From NCBI RefSeq assembly GCF_023091745.1, contig NC_068934.1, positions 19,360,434 through 19,424,433 on the forward strand: a DNA stretch of 64,000 nt. The letters run 5' to 3'. A program made the position numbers and the translations under genes. This document shows, piece after piece, positions 47,105 through 58,194 of this stretch (its first letter is position 1; each line of letters opens with the position of its first letter). The notes under the pieces were generated by a model. The model worked only from the letters and a program-made list of their open reading frames with translations, had not been told where the DNA came from and made no database searches. Origin of the DNA: Budorcas taxicolor. Taxonomy: Eukaryota; Chordata; Mammalia; Artiodactyla; Bovidae.

Positions 47105-47230
47105 CTCAGACCTGTCAACCTGGGAAGGCAATAGAACAAGTGTTAGCGTAAGCTGATCATGTAAATGCAGCCCTTCTGGGCACTGGGGCCTTATGTGTGA
47201 ATTTGGGGGCCTTATTTTAGCTAATGGGCT
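47105..47230 (+). repeat. Direct repeat, right copy (126 bp)
   Basis: Matches 46461-46591. It is flanked on both sides by GCAG, unlike the left copy. Confidence 0.92.
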
Positions 47231-48134
47231 GCAGCCTATACTTTTAATATGAACTCCAAGGAGAGGCCCAGGCAAGCCTGGCGTTCAGGCCCTGTCTGAG
47301 CCCAGCCAAGATACTGCTCTGAATTCTTTTAGAGGTGAATTTGAGGCTTCCATTCTTTAGTGCTGAGCCTTGCTGGTGTTTGATCCTGGGTATTTCTAGG
47401 TGGAAAAGTGTCTAGCTTGACATGGAGCCAAGGATTTTGTGCCATGATTGTGATAGTGTGGAGAATAACTTTTCCTCCAAGGAGAAACTGTGGTGGTTTT
47501 CCTGGAAGATTGGTAGTGGGAAGAGTCAGAGACTCAGGGCTCCTGGCCTTTCCTCACTCACCTTAAAGCAGGGATATTTTGGCCTTGCCTCACAGGCCTG
47601 CAAAGTGTTTCTGGTTTGCCTAGATGTCAAGTTTGATAGTTATATGTTATACATGTCACTGATACTCGGGCAAGGTCAAGCAAATTATTAAAAAGAAATA
47701 ATTGTGTTTTCTTATCTATAAGATGGAGATATTAATATTTGTTTTGTAGCATTTCATGAGTATTTGGTGAAATAATGCATACAAAATTCTTAGTGCATGC
47801 CTGGCTACCATTAATGGTAGCTTTTGTAGTTGTCTCCTGAAACCAGTACTGCCAGGTGATCTGTAGGGAGTTCTCTGGGAGTTTAGACCACACAACCCCG
47901 TGCTCTGCCTCCTTCCTAGGACATCGAAGGGGGAGGAACCCTGGCTGGAGGAAACAGAGGGTTTCTGCAGATGTTTAAAATCTTGGTTCTGTAGGTTCCC
48001 ATCTAGGAAGAAAGATCATTAGGCTGAGCCTAGGAAGGTAAATATTGCAGCCTGTTTCAGCCGGGTTGCATTTGCAGATGCCTGCTGAGGTCTAGCTAAT
48101 TGAAAGAACCTGAAACTCAGTTGGAAGAGGGTTA
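47231..48134. other. Unique sequence with one MIR fragment
   Basis: 47645-47790 is MIR-like (CAAGGTCAAGCAAATTATTAAAAAG; TTATCTATAAGATGGAG). The 89-codon plus frame at 47422-47691 has no recognisable domain. No gene called. Confidence 0.5.
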
Positions 48135-49047
48135 TATTAGTTTGCTAGAGCGGTTGCAACAAATTACCACAAACTAAGGGGTTTAAACAACAGAAATTTA
48201 TTGTTTCATTTATGGAGGCTAGAAGTCCAAGATGAAGGTGTTTGTAGGGTTGGTTCCTTCTGAGAGCTGTGAGGAAAAATCTGTTCCATGCCTCTCCTCT
48301 CGCTTCTGGTAATTTGCTGGCAATCTTTGGTGACTCTTAGCTTGAAGAAACATCACTTTGATCTCTGCCTTTATCTTAAGATGTTCTACTGTGTGCATCT
48401 GTCCTAATTTTTTTTTTTCTAATAAGTATACCATACAACAAAGGTCCGTCTAGTCAAGGCTGTGGTTTTTCCAGTAATCATGTATGGGTGTGAGAGTTGG
48501 ACCATAAAGAAAGCTGAATGCCAGAGTATTGATGCTTTTGAACTGTGTTGGAGAAGACTCTTGAAAGTCCCGTGGACTGCAAGGAGATCCAACCAGTCCA
48601 TCCTAAAGGAAATCAGTCCTGAATATTCATTGGAAGGACTGATGATGAAGCTGAAACTCCAATACTTTGGACACCTGATGTGAAGAACTGACTCATTGGA
48701 AAAGACCCTGATGCTGGGAAAGATTGAAGGTGGGAGGAGAAGGGGATGACAGAGGATGAGATGGTTGGATGGCATCACCGATTTGATGGACATGAGTTTG
48801 AGTAAGCTCCGGAAGTTGGTGAAGGGAAGCCTGGTGTGCTGCAACCCATGGCATCGCAAGAAGTCGGACACGACTGAGTGACTGAACTGACCAGACTCGC
48901 TGGACTAGGGGCCCACTCTACTCTAGTGTAGGCCAAAACGTCACTAATAATACCTGCAAAGGCCCTATTTCTAAATAAGATCACATTCTGAGGTACTGGG
49001 AGTTAGGACATAGAAATCTGGGAAAAAACAATTCATCCCCTAACAAA
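48135..49047 (-). mobile_element. MLT1-type (MaLR) LTR, minus strand, split by BovB
   Basis: 48135-48432 and 48891-49047 are the two halves of an MLT1-like LTR: complement start TTAGTTTGCTAGAGCGGTTGC, AACAACAGAAATTTATTG, AAGATCACATTCTGAGGTACTGG, and end CCCCTAACA. GGTTA flanks both sides (48130-48134 and 49048-49052), a possible 5-bp target-site duplication. Non-coding and ancient. Confidence 0.8.
48437..48890 (+). mobile_element. BovB 3' fragment, plus strand, inside the MLT1 LTR
   Basis: Starts CAACAAAGGTCCGTCTAGTCAAGG and ends CGACTGAGTGACTGAACTGA. It encodes only the RT C-terminus (GCESWTIKKAECQSIDAFEL), with one codon missing before WRRLL and a stop after FGHLM. Confidence 0.9.
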
Positions 49048-49157
49048 GGTTACAGCTGCTTAAAATATGCACATTTTTCCTGCCAGGTCATCAGGACCTT
49101 GGTGAATACCTGCTTTATGCAAGACCCTTTTTGAGAGAGGGATGACTACAAGTATTT

Positions 49158-49360
49158 GGAGTTAATGATTTTTCTTTTTTTCTTTTTAATATATAGTTAT
49201 TTTATTTGACTGCAACATTTCTTAGTTGCCGCACACAGGATCTTTAGCTGTAGCATGTGGGATCTAGTTACCTGCCCAGGGATCAAACCCAGGCCCCTTG
49301 CATTGGGAATGTGGAGTCTTAGCTACTGGACCACCAGGGAAGTCCCTGGAATTAATGATT
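49158..49360 (-). mobile_element. CHR-type SINE, minus strand, with TSD
   Basis: Insert 49171-49347: minus reading starts CAGGGACTTCCCTGGTGGTCCAG and ends in a poly-A tail complement (TTTTCTTTTTTTCTTTTT). GGAGTTAATGATT at 49158-49170 and GGAATTAATGATT at 49348-49360 form a 13-bp duplication with one mismatch. Confidence 0.88.
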
Positions 49361-49579
49361 CTTTAAGGTCCTAGCCTAGGGATTCAGCATAGCACAGTGG
49401 TTTAGAGCTTAGGCTCTGGGCCAGACTGCCTGTTTTGGAATCAATGAAAAATTAAGCCTTAAATCATGGATTGAGCATCCATGTCCCACATTGGGCTCTG
49501 TAAATACACTTGTGAAGTAGAGAGTCCTTGGCCTCTGTAGGAGCCTGCCAGGCCCCTCTGTCCATGGAGGAATCCTGGA
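49361..49579 (+). other. Short MIR fragment and unique sequence
   Basis: 49385-49450 is MIR-like (AGCACAGTGGTTTAGAGCTTAGGCTCTGGGCC). Rest unassigned. Confidence 0.6.
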
Positions 49580-49690
49580 GATTGTAACCATTCTCTACTT
49601 CAGGGAATCTTCCTAACCCAGGGGTTGGACCTGAATCTCCCATTTGAAGGCAGATTCTTTACTGTCTGAGCCACCAGGGAAGCGCTTACA
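49580..49690 (-). mobile_element. Bov-tA SINE head fragment, minus strand
   Basis: Complement of the tRNA-derived head: GAGCCACCAGGGAAGCGC at its right end, GAATCTCCCATTTGAAGGCAG in the middle. The Bov-A part is truncated. Confidence 0.8.
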
Positions 49691-50003
49691 GGAGTTTAGA
49701 GCTCAATAGATAGCTAAATAAGTCTATTGTTATAATAATGTCCTTGATTTATGTACTTTTCCCTGTTGCTCTTGCAAGAAAGAAAAAAGGCAAAAGAAGG
49801 AATGGCCAGAGATTTCTCTTCATTCAGACTTTGAGCACATGATCCACATTGGTTTTGATGCTGTCCCAGGTGAGTTTAGAGTAAGTCCTGGGTCACAGAA
49901 AGACCTTTGGTCTTTCAGAGTTCTGGTTATATTATACACTGTTAGATTCAGTTCTTTCCAGACTTTCTGATGTGTCTCTCTTTGCCTGAGACCCTCATTA
50001 CTA
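49691..50003. other. Unique sequence, nothing recognised
   Basis: Purine-rich run GAAAGAAAAAAGGCAAAAGAAGG at 49779-49801. No ORF or repeat recognised. Confidence 0.35.
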
Positions 50004-50388
50004 TCTTCTTACAGTCTTTTTAAAAAAACTTTTAAAGTGAATTGAGTAATTTATTTTTGGTTACCCTGGGTCTTTGATGCTGCACTCAGGCTTTCTCTAG
50101 TTATGGCAAGTGGGAACTACTCTTTGCTGCAGTGAGCAGGCTTCTCATCACAGTGACTTCTTTTGCTCCAGAGCACAGGCTCTGAAGCACTTGGTCTTGA
50201 GTAGCTGCAGTACATGGGCTCAGTAGTTGGCGCTCTCAGGCTCTAAAGCACAGGCTCCATAGTTGTGGCACATGGTCTCAGTTGCTCCTGGATGTGTGGA
50301 ATCTTCCCAGACCAGGGATTGAACCTATGTTCCTTGCATTGGCAGATGGATTCTTATCCACTCTGCCACCAAGGAAGTCCTCTTCTTA
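50004..50388 (-). mobile_element. CHR-1-type SINE, minus strand, with 8-bp TSD
   Basis: Full-length form on the minus strand: GGACTTCCTTGGTGGCAGAGTGG head complement at 50358-50380, repeated GGCTCTGAAGCAC / GGCTCTAAAGCAC blocks, A-rich tail complement at 50015-50030. TCTTCTTA at 50004-50011 and 50381-50388 is a likely duplication. Confidence 0.85.
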
Positions 50389-50448
50389 TATTCTTGACAG
50401 GGACACTTTCCTCCCCTCCAGAATTGTACTAGAGAATCCTTTGAATCG

Positions 50449-50927
50449 CCATTCTTTATTTTTTTTTTTTCTTCAGTTTTTTATTTTTTTTAATTTTAAA
50501 ATCTTTAATTCTTACATGTGTTCCCAAACATGAACCCCCCTCCCACCTCCCTTCCCATAACATCTCTGTGGGTCATCCCCATGCACCAGCCCCAAGCATG
50601 CTGTATCCTGCGTCAGACATAGACTGGCGATTCAATTCTTACATGATAGTATACATGATAGAATGCCATTCTCCCAAATCATCCCACCCTGTCCCTCTCC
50701 CTCTGTGTCCAAAAGTCCGTTATAGACAGCTGTGTCTTTTTTCCTGTCTTGCATACAGGGTCGTCATTGCCATCTTTCTAAATTCCATATATATGTGTTA
50801 GTATACTGTATTGGTGTTTTTCTTTCTGGCTTACTTCACTCTGTATAATCGGCTCCAGTTTCATCCCTCTCATCAGAACTGATTCAAATGAATTCTTTTT
50901 AACGGCTGAGTAATACTCCATTCTTTA
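50449..50927 (-). mobile_element. Ruminant L1 3' end, minus strand, 5'-truncated
   Basis: T-rich start, ACATGAACCCCCCTCCCACC, CCAGCCCCAAGCATGCTGTA, to GAGTAATACTCCATTC. CCATTCTTTA at 50449-50458 and 50918-50927 is the likely target-site duplication, partly overlapping natural L1 text. Confidence 0.9.
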
Positions 50928-51441
50928 AATAGACTTGGGTTACGTGTTCTCTTGGTAGTGGCTCTGTGCTGGGCACTGATGATCCAGAGACAAATCAGAC
51001 ATGTTTCCTGCTCTAAAGGAAGAGCAAACATCTCAAGAAATGACTGGTATAGTGAGATGTATGATAAGAGAGGCTTGTGAGGAGCTCTGATGGAAGAGAG
51101 AGAAAGGAATGATTGAAGTTATCTTTAGCTGCTGTCAGTTATTACAGTTAGTTCTGAATTTGCTTCAATGTCCCTGGGACTGTGCCTTGCTAACAGCCTT
51201 GCATGTCTGTCTTATAGGGAATGTCAGAGCAGTGAGCCCACTCACTTAAGACATCAAATATCACTGAGTCGGAGCAGAAGAAAAACCCACAGGTTGTTCT
51301 GGATGTATTGAAATTTTATAACTCAAAAAATTTCTAACAGAAGTAGATAACTCCCTGATTAGAGTTTTTTTTATAGGTTATAAAACAGCACCATAGGAAA
51401 TAACACCATCATTATCATATTTGTTTTTAATTGATAAGTTA
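50928..51441. other. Unique sequence, nothing recognised
   Basis: No ORF over 60 codons and no recognisable repeat. Confidence 0.35.
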
Positions 51442-51796
51442 TTATGTGATGAGCTTCCTTGGTAGCTCAGCTTGTAAAGAATCTGCCTACAGTGCAGGAG
51501 ACCTTGGTTTGATTCCTAGGTTGGGAAGATTGCCTGGAGAAGGCATAGGCTACCCACTCCATTGTTCATGGGCTTCCCTGGTAGCTCAGATGGTAAAGAA
51601 TCTGCCTGCAATGCAAGAGACCTGGGTTCAATCCCTGAGTTGGGAAGGTCGCCTGGAGGGGGGCATGGCAACCCACTCCAGTACTCTTGCCTAGAGAATC
51701 CCTATGGATGGAGCAGGCTGGCGGGTTACAGTCCATGGGGTCACAAAGAGTCAGACACAACCGAGTGGCTAAGCACACAGCACAGCGTTATGTGAT
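51442..51796 (+). mobile_element. Tandem Bov-tA SINE pair inserted as one unit
   Basis: First copy 51451-about 51565 (GAGCTTCCTTGGTAGCTCAG to CCCACTCCATTGTTC, truncated in its Bov-A part), directly followed by a complete Bov-tA 51570-51787. TTATGTGAT at 51442-51450 and 51788-51796 flanks the pair, not each copy. Confidence 0.9.
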
Positions 51797-51916
51797 AGTG
51801 TGTTTACTGTGTATCTTTTAGGTAGGCAAGTCTGGTTCTTTTGCTCAAGGAACTTATTTTTATCATTCAAATGAAAAGTGGGCCAGTAATAATAAATGGT
51901 CTTTGTGTGTACTCTT

Positions 51917-52010
51917 AATATATAAATATATATATATAGGGCTATGTTTATATATATTATATATAAATATATATATGACTATGTTTATATGTGTGTATAT
52001 ATATATATAA
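51917..52010. repeat. TA-rich microsatellite
   Basis: Interrupted TATA runs with three GGCTATGTTTATAT / GACTATGTTTATAT-like units. Confidence 0.9.
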
Positions 52011-53152
52011 AGGACTGTGTTTTTCAGAATGTTTTTAATCACAAAATTGGGATTAGGATTCAGGTCTCCTGGTTTTTGAACCAGTACCTTTACAGTTTAC
52101 CAGTTGCTTCTAGTAACTGTATTTGGAGAAGCTCCTTCCATAGCAGAGAGATATTTTCTTTTCTTAGGCAGTTATAAGAAGGCCTACATTTTTGGAAACT
52201 TGCCTTTTATATGGCAGCTTAGAATTTAGGGGAAGAAGTATCCTTAGTATACACCACTTCCAGTTCTCCTTTGTTTTGCAGACATTAGAGCCCCACATGC
52301 CTTTCTAATGTGGCAAAATTAGTGCTCTCTTAACCATTGGTATTAACTCTGAGTCCAGAGATCTTTCTGGTGTTCATGCTGTCTCTTTAAAAGGGCAGTA
52401 TTATTGCGGAAGGTGAGAGCTGGAATGATCAAGCTAATTTTGAAGGATGCTTTACCCAGCAAGTATCTGACTTGCAGCAAAGGACACAGATGGTGAGGAT
52501 GACAGACTGCAGCTTTGCTCATGCTTCATGGTTGTGCCCTGGAGAGGGTTATGCATGTCCCTAGCATATTTCCTTCCTGACATCTGGCCTATTGGGCCTG
52601 TCTCACTTCTTTCACTAAAGGCCTGGATCATTCCAAGGAGGCACTGGGATTGAAAAATGCTGGGTAGGCAGGTTTTCTAGTCAGGATATCAGGGCTTGTG
52701 TTATATAGAGTTTGTTGTGGAGACATCAGATTAGAAGCTGGCTTTGAAAATCTCAGCAGCAAAGTCTTTGGAAGAATCTATTTTTATGTGTATGTGTGTA
52801 GATGTGTACAAATGCCATTTATGTATATGGAAGCATAGCTCTGTGGGTTTGCATATGTTTGAAATTAAAGTCCACTTCAGTGTTTATGACTGAATATGGG
52901 TATAGATATACAGATGCAGGTTGTTGTGTGTGTGTTCCTCTATGCATGCATAAATGAATAACACTGACTGGATATGTATAGATACATACCCATACAGATA
53001 TTTCTCTGTGTATAAATTTGTGCAAACTTCTATATATGTGTGTGCATGCATGTGAGGGATTTTTAATTTTCTAGAAGTTGAAGACTAGGGCTAACTGTCC
53101 CTTCTTCTCATACTACTAATTATGATAAAACGACTTCAATTTGTATATGCTT
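52011..53152. other. Unique sequence, no gene recognised
   Basis: 52790-53060 is TG-rich low complexity (TGTGTATGTGTGTAGATGTG). 52260-52740 is ordinary single-copy-looking DNA. Confidence 0.4.
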
Positions 53153-54391
53153 ATTCTCCAAGCCAGGCTTCAGCAATACGTGAACTGCAAACTCCCAGGT
53201 GTTCAAGATGGTTTTAGAAAAGGCAGAGGAACCAGAGATCAAATTGCTAACATCTGATGGATGATGGAAAAAGCAAGAGAGTTCCAGAAAAACATCTATT
53301 TTTGCTTTGTTGACTCTGCCAAAGCCTTAGACTGTGTGGATCACAATAAACTGTGGAAAATTCTTCAAGAGATGGGAATACCAGACTTCCTGACCTGCCT
53401 CTTGAGAAACCTATATGCAGGTCAGGAAGCAACAGTTAGAACTGGACATGGAACAACAGACGGGTTCCAAATAGGAAAAGGAGTACGTCAAGGCTGTATA
53501 TTGTCACCCTGCTTATTTAACTTCTATGCAGAGTACATCATGAGAAACGCTGCGCTGGAAGAAGCACAAGTTTGAATCAAGATTGCCGGGAGAAATCTCA
53601 ATAACCTCAGATATGCAGATGACACCACCCTTATGGCAGAAAGTGAAGAGGAACTGAAAAGCCTCTTGATGAAAGTGAAAGCGGAGAGTGAAAAAGTTGG
53701 CCTAAAGCTCAACATTTAGAAAACGAAGATCATGGTATCTGGTCCCATCACTTCATGGGAAATAGATGGGGAAACAGTGGAAACAGTGTCAGACTTTATT
53801 TTTTGGGGCTTCAAAATCACTGCAGATGGTGATTGCAGCCATGAAATTAAAAGATGCTTACTCCTTGGAGGAAAGTTATGATCAACCTCGATAGCATATT
53901 AAAAAGCAGAGGTACTACTTTGCCAACAAAGGTCCGTCTAGTCAAGGCTATGGTTTTTCCAGTGGTCATGTATGGATGTGAGAGTTGGACTGTGAAGAAG
54001 GCTGAGCACTGAAGAATTGATGCTTTTGAACTGTGGTGTTGGAGAAGACTCTAGAGAGTCCCTTGGACTACAAGGAGGTCCAACCAGTCCATCCTAAAGG
54101 AGATCAGTCCTGTGTGTTCATTGGAAGGACTGATGCTGAAGCTGAAACTCCAATACTTTGGCCACCTCATGGAATAGTTGACTCTTTGGAAAAGACTCTG
54201 ATGCTGGGAGGGATTGAGGGCAGGAGGAGAAGGGGACAACAGAGGATGAGATGGCTGGATGGCATCACGGACTCGATGGACATGAGTTTGAGTGAACTCC
54301 GGGAGATGGTGATGGACAGGGAGGCCTGGCGTGCTGTGATTCATGAGGTCTCAAGGAGTCAGACACAACTGAGTGACTGAACTGAACTGAC
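53153..54391 (+). mobile_element. BovB 3' half, plus strand
   Basis: Starts ATTCTCCAAGCCAGGCTTCAG, ends GTGACTGAACTGAACTGAC. The RT is open at 53261-53575 (motif A FCFVDSAKALD, where the usual Tyr and Phe are Ser and Leu; motif B GVRQGCILSPCLFN), then stops. YADD is recognisable near 53612. Several stops and a frameshift near 53800-53880. Inactive. Confidence 0.9.
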
Positions 54392-56859
54392 ACATGAATT
54401 ATCTCATTTGATTCTCATGATGGCGTTGAGAGATTGGTAGGGAAGAGTATTATCCCCATTTTGTAAACTCCGATGAATTAAATAGGCTTTGGGAAAGTAA
54501 GTGACTTTCTCAGAATGACTTAACTGCTGTGTGATGGAAGTGTGTTTTCAGCTTGGACCGTTAAACACTTTGCTGTGGTATAACCCAAACTCAATCATTT
54601 GTGCTAATTTTTGGTCATGTTTCCTATTTTTTTAGTGCTTTATATTCTGTACCAATTAGTAGCTAACGTGATAAGCAAACCCTTGTGATGGACAACCCAA
54701 AGTTTTGGGTTTTAGCCCACTTTTCCACTGATTTATGTAACCTTGTACCAGTTTCTTTTCCTCTGAACCTTAATTAATTTATTGTAAAATGACAGGATTG
54801 AAAGTACTTTGCATTCTGTCATTCTAGGCTATGGAATGTAATTTTGATATGTAGAAATTGTAAATCACATTCAAAAAGAGCAATGCTTACCTGTTTTTAA
54901 TACAGTGGCAATATATTTACTACCAGAATATATAGGGCATAAGGTGAGGCATAGTATTGCACTTTTTTTCTGTCTAGGGTGATGGTCTTTTGGACAAGAA
55001 AAAATGTAAATCAGTCCTGAACTGGTTTCTCCAAGGTACAGATGGGTGTTGAGGATTGTTTTAAGAATGTGTTAGCACAGCTTATGCGTTCACTATTTGT
55101 CATAGGATCAAAGAAGCTGTACCTGGTACTTTCTTATCCAATGAGATTGGAATCTTGGACATCCTTTGGTCTTGGTTCTTGGTGAGAATTAGGTTAAATT
55201 TGGTAGACTTTTGTCCTTAATTCCTTTGGTGGTGAACTGGTGAAGTTAGTTTCTTCTTAGACCTTTAAGAATTTAAGAATAAAATCAAATACAATACTTG
55301 GTCTTTGATCTTATGTTTTTGCTATAATCTTTGTTGGATCTGTGTTTCACATTTCATTAAGTTTAAGCTTTCATTCATTGTAAGATACACCACTATTTTA
55401 TATGCCATTAAAGAAAAAAGTTGTCAGTTCAACCATGGAAATATCTTTGATTGCAAGATACATTTCTATTTCAGAGGTGTTAATTTGAAAAAAAAACAAT
55501 ATATATCTAAGAATCAATGAACTATGGTAATTATCTTATTGTGGAAGTTGGATCTGTTCTTAGGGATAAGATCCTGCCTTGATTAGACTTGAGATGATTA
55601 AAACTGTTTTCCTAAGTCTTAGTCTTTATCTTCCTATGGGGAATAGACATGGATGTAGAAGTGTCCTTTCTAAAAACTAGTCATGATGTGTTATGGATGG
55701 TCAGGATGGTACCAGCCATGGATTACTTTCTCTTAAAATGCAGGAAACCTCTTTGGCCATTGAGGCTTGATGATGATATAGTTGATGATATTAATACAGT
55801 TCTAGCATAGTGTTTAGAAGTGTGCAAAGGTTCAACTCTTGACTCCTACCAATATATCTGTTAAGTAATTACTGGGTAAATTGCTTAACTTTCCTTAACT
55901 TCAGTTTCCAAATCTATAAAAACAGACATGATGATAGTACTGAGAGCTGTAGTGAAGATTAAAGGAGGTAATGTTTATAATGTACTTAGCATGGCGTTGG
56001 GCCTGTTGTATCAATAACCCTATGATTATTATACTCTGAGCTTGGGAACTGCTTTACTGAATAGGTTTCCTTAGCTCTCAAGAAAGGATTAATTCTAATT
56101 GTTCATTGACTAAATCCCTTGTCTTTTCCCCTTTGGAGGTAAATTAGCTGAAGATTATAATCCTAACATTTTGGTAAGCCTTTATCTCCTCTATTCTGAT
56201 CTGGGCAGGTATGATTTTTAGGGGTCAGGTCAGTGTGGCAGATGCAGAGTCTGGGCTGAAGGGCACTCACCTTGGTCACTCGTCTACCTTGGGCCTCAGA
56301 GTAAAGGACTTGGATTTAATAAACAGCAAGCATCCCTTCCACTTTTAGCTTATTAATGTTCTAGAAATTCTAACCTTAGAACCAGAAGAACTGGCTGCTA
56401 GACTCAGCTTTTCATTTGTAGATTTGAACCTTACAAATACTAATTTGCCTTTCTGAGCTTCAATTGCTTCATCAATAAAGTGAGCATAATACACTTTGAT
56501 TTTCCTGGACATGTCTTCAAATAGCTGAATTTGGAAGATAATTGTTTTCATTTGAGTTAGTTGGGTCTACAAAACCAGGATTAAGACTTACTTGTTGAAG
56601 GGAGCAGATTCTATTAATTTTAAAGTCATTCATTCTGTTCTCTGAAGTTGTGAATGCCCTGTCAGTTGAAGGGATATTACAAAAATCAGTGATGAATTGG
56701 GTGGAAAGTAAAGTTAAATGACCTCAAGGACCCCTCTGTCTTTCTCAGCTTATGAATTCTGTTTTCCAGAGCAGATAAGATGAGATGTAGATAATTTGAA
56801 AGGGTCTTATGAATAGTAAGCTGTGATATATCTGAGAGACTACTGCTGTTTTGTTAAGG
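54392..56859 (+). repeat. Unique DNA with several MIR fragments
   Basis: MIR-like, plus: 54392-54545 (ATTATCCCCATTTTGTAAACTCCG), 54680-54800, 55795-56020 (AAATTGCTTAACTTTCC; GGAGGTAATGTTTATAATGTAC) and 56385-56500. In between, no ORF over 71 codons and no recognised repeat. Confidence 0.6.
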
Positions 56860-57960
56860 ATAAGTTTTTATTTATAGCCTTACAGTAAAGGGGGAAGCCT
56901 TACTTACAAGATGATTCTTCAACAGTATGTACAACACAGTTTTTATTTCCATGGAATGGAATCAAATGTGGACTGAAACTACAGCAAATACACTAGAAAC
57001 CAGCAAATGCTGGAGCAAAGTAGGAAAAAGACAAATGAGGCCTAAACAAAACCCTTCACTGGGATCTACTGACCACCACCAGAACCAGGGCTGGATCACA
57101 TAATGGGGACAGATTCCAGGACAGTCTGAAGGGGAGAGGGGCAAAGGTGGGGAGGGGTCCACAGTGAGGTGTGGGTTTAGTACAAGGTGAACCGCTCTTG
57201 GTATTTACAAAATCAGTTGGCTCTATTTCTTAGAAATACTCAAGGAGAGAAAGGAAGATTTGATCATTACTTTATGAATCTGTCATTTTGCAATACCGAC
57301 ATTATCAGAAATAGGAATGATTCACTCAGATTCAAATTTCAGTAGTAGGAAATTAAACCATCATCACTGGCCCTCAATGCAAAACCTCTACCATATCCTA
57401 TCCTCCCTCCTTGGCCCACCTGCTACCCTGGAGCCTCCCTGGAGGCTGCCACTCCACTGCTGCCCGCACACTACACAAGTGTCATACTGCCTCCCTAAGG
57501 CTGGCTGAAACAAGCAGGCCACTGCAAATTTCTCCCCACTTTCTTTCATACCACAAACTTTTTCAAGAATCTGATCTTTAAGTAGGAGCAATAAATAGCC
57601 CTATGGGGGGAAAATCCTTAAATAAAGGAGAAATTACTCTGATTACTCTAGACTGGTCATCTTCTGAAAGTAGGGCAGTCCTCAGACTCCCAAGGTCTAT
57701 CAAACAGAGGTGAGGGTGGCCTGGGAGGAGAGGCCTGGGAGGGGGAGGAGCCCACCCGGCATGTGCTGGGCAGGGCTAGAACAGCTGGTGGGTGACCAGG
57801 ACACCATGTGCTCAGAGGTCTGGTCAGCTGTCTGTACTCCACAGAAAAAGCTGCCAAGGTGGGGTGTTTGATTTAAAAATTCCTGGTGGGGACAGGGAAT
57901 CTCTGAAGGAAAACATTAAAAAAAAAAAAATGGAAATGAGGAAGGAGAATAAGAGCTATT
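56860..57960 (-). other. mRNA 3'-UTR-like segment, minus strand
   Basis: Read on the minus strand this about 1.1-kb stretch is free of recognisable transposons and moderately GC-rich. It has two AATAAA signals near its lower-coordinate end (complement AGTTTTTATTTCC at 56939-56951 and AGTTTTTATTTATAG at 56865-56879). The composition resembles a 3' UTR. No ORF in it is convincing (a 67-codon frame at 57388-57591 is unrecognised). It could be a real 3' UTR, a processed pseudogene tail, or unique DNA with chance signals. Confidence 0.35.
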
Positions 57961-58075
57961 GTCTAAGGACTTCTATTAAAAAATAGAAGGACTTCTATTT
58001 AAAAAAAAAAGTGTCTCAAATGATTCTGAGAGTTCTAAAGATGAGCTGAAACGAGGATAAGATGACAGAGGAGAC
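57961..58075. repeat. Short tandem duplication and A-rich runs
   Basis: AAGGACTTCTATTAAAAA at about 57965 is repeated about 21 bases on as AAGGACTTCTATTTAAAAAA. A13 lies at 57918-57930 and A10 near 58001. Confidence 0.7.
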
Positions 58076-58194
58076 AGACAGTTTTTATTGCTGGCCTTGC
58101 CCCACGGAGCTTAGCTGGTCTCCATCTGAAGTTTCTTCCTGCCTTGGGGCTCTTTGGGCTCTGACTCTGAGCCCTCATTGAAGGCAAAAATGGT
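58076..58194 (-). pseudogene. Candidate C-terminal coding end plus poly(A) signal, minus strand
   Basis: On the minus strand, an open frame from 58194 reads about 28 codons, with IFAFNEGSESEPKEP and GRKKLQMETS, and stops at TAA 58111-58113. AATAAA follows at about 58085-58090 in GCCAGCAATAAAAACTGTC. The acidic/basic, hydrophilic tail looks protein-like rather than random, but it is too short to identify. Upstream sequence is replaced at about 58195 by a BovB. It may be a remnant of a processed pseudogene or of a real last exon. Confidence 0.35.
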
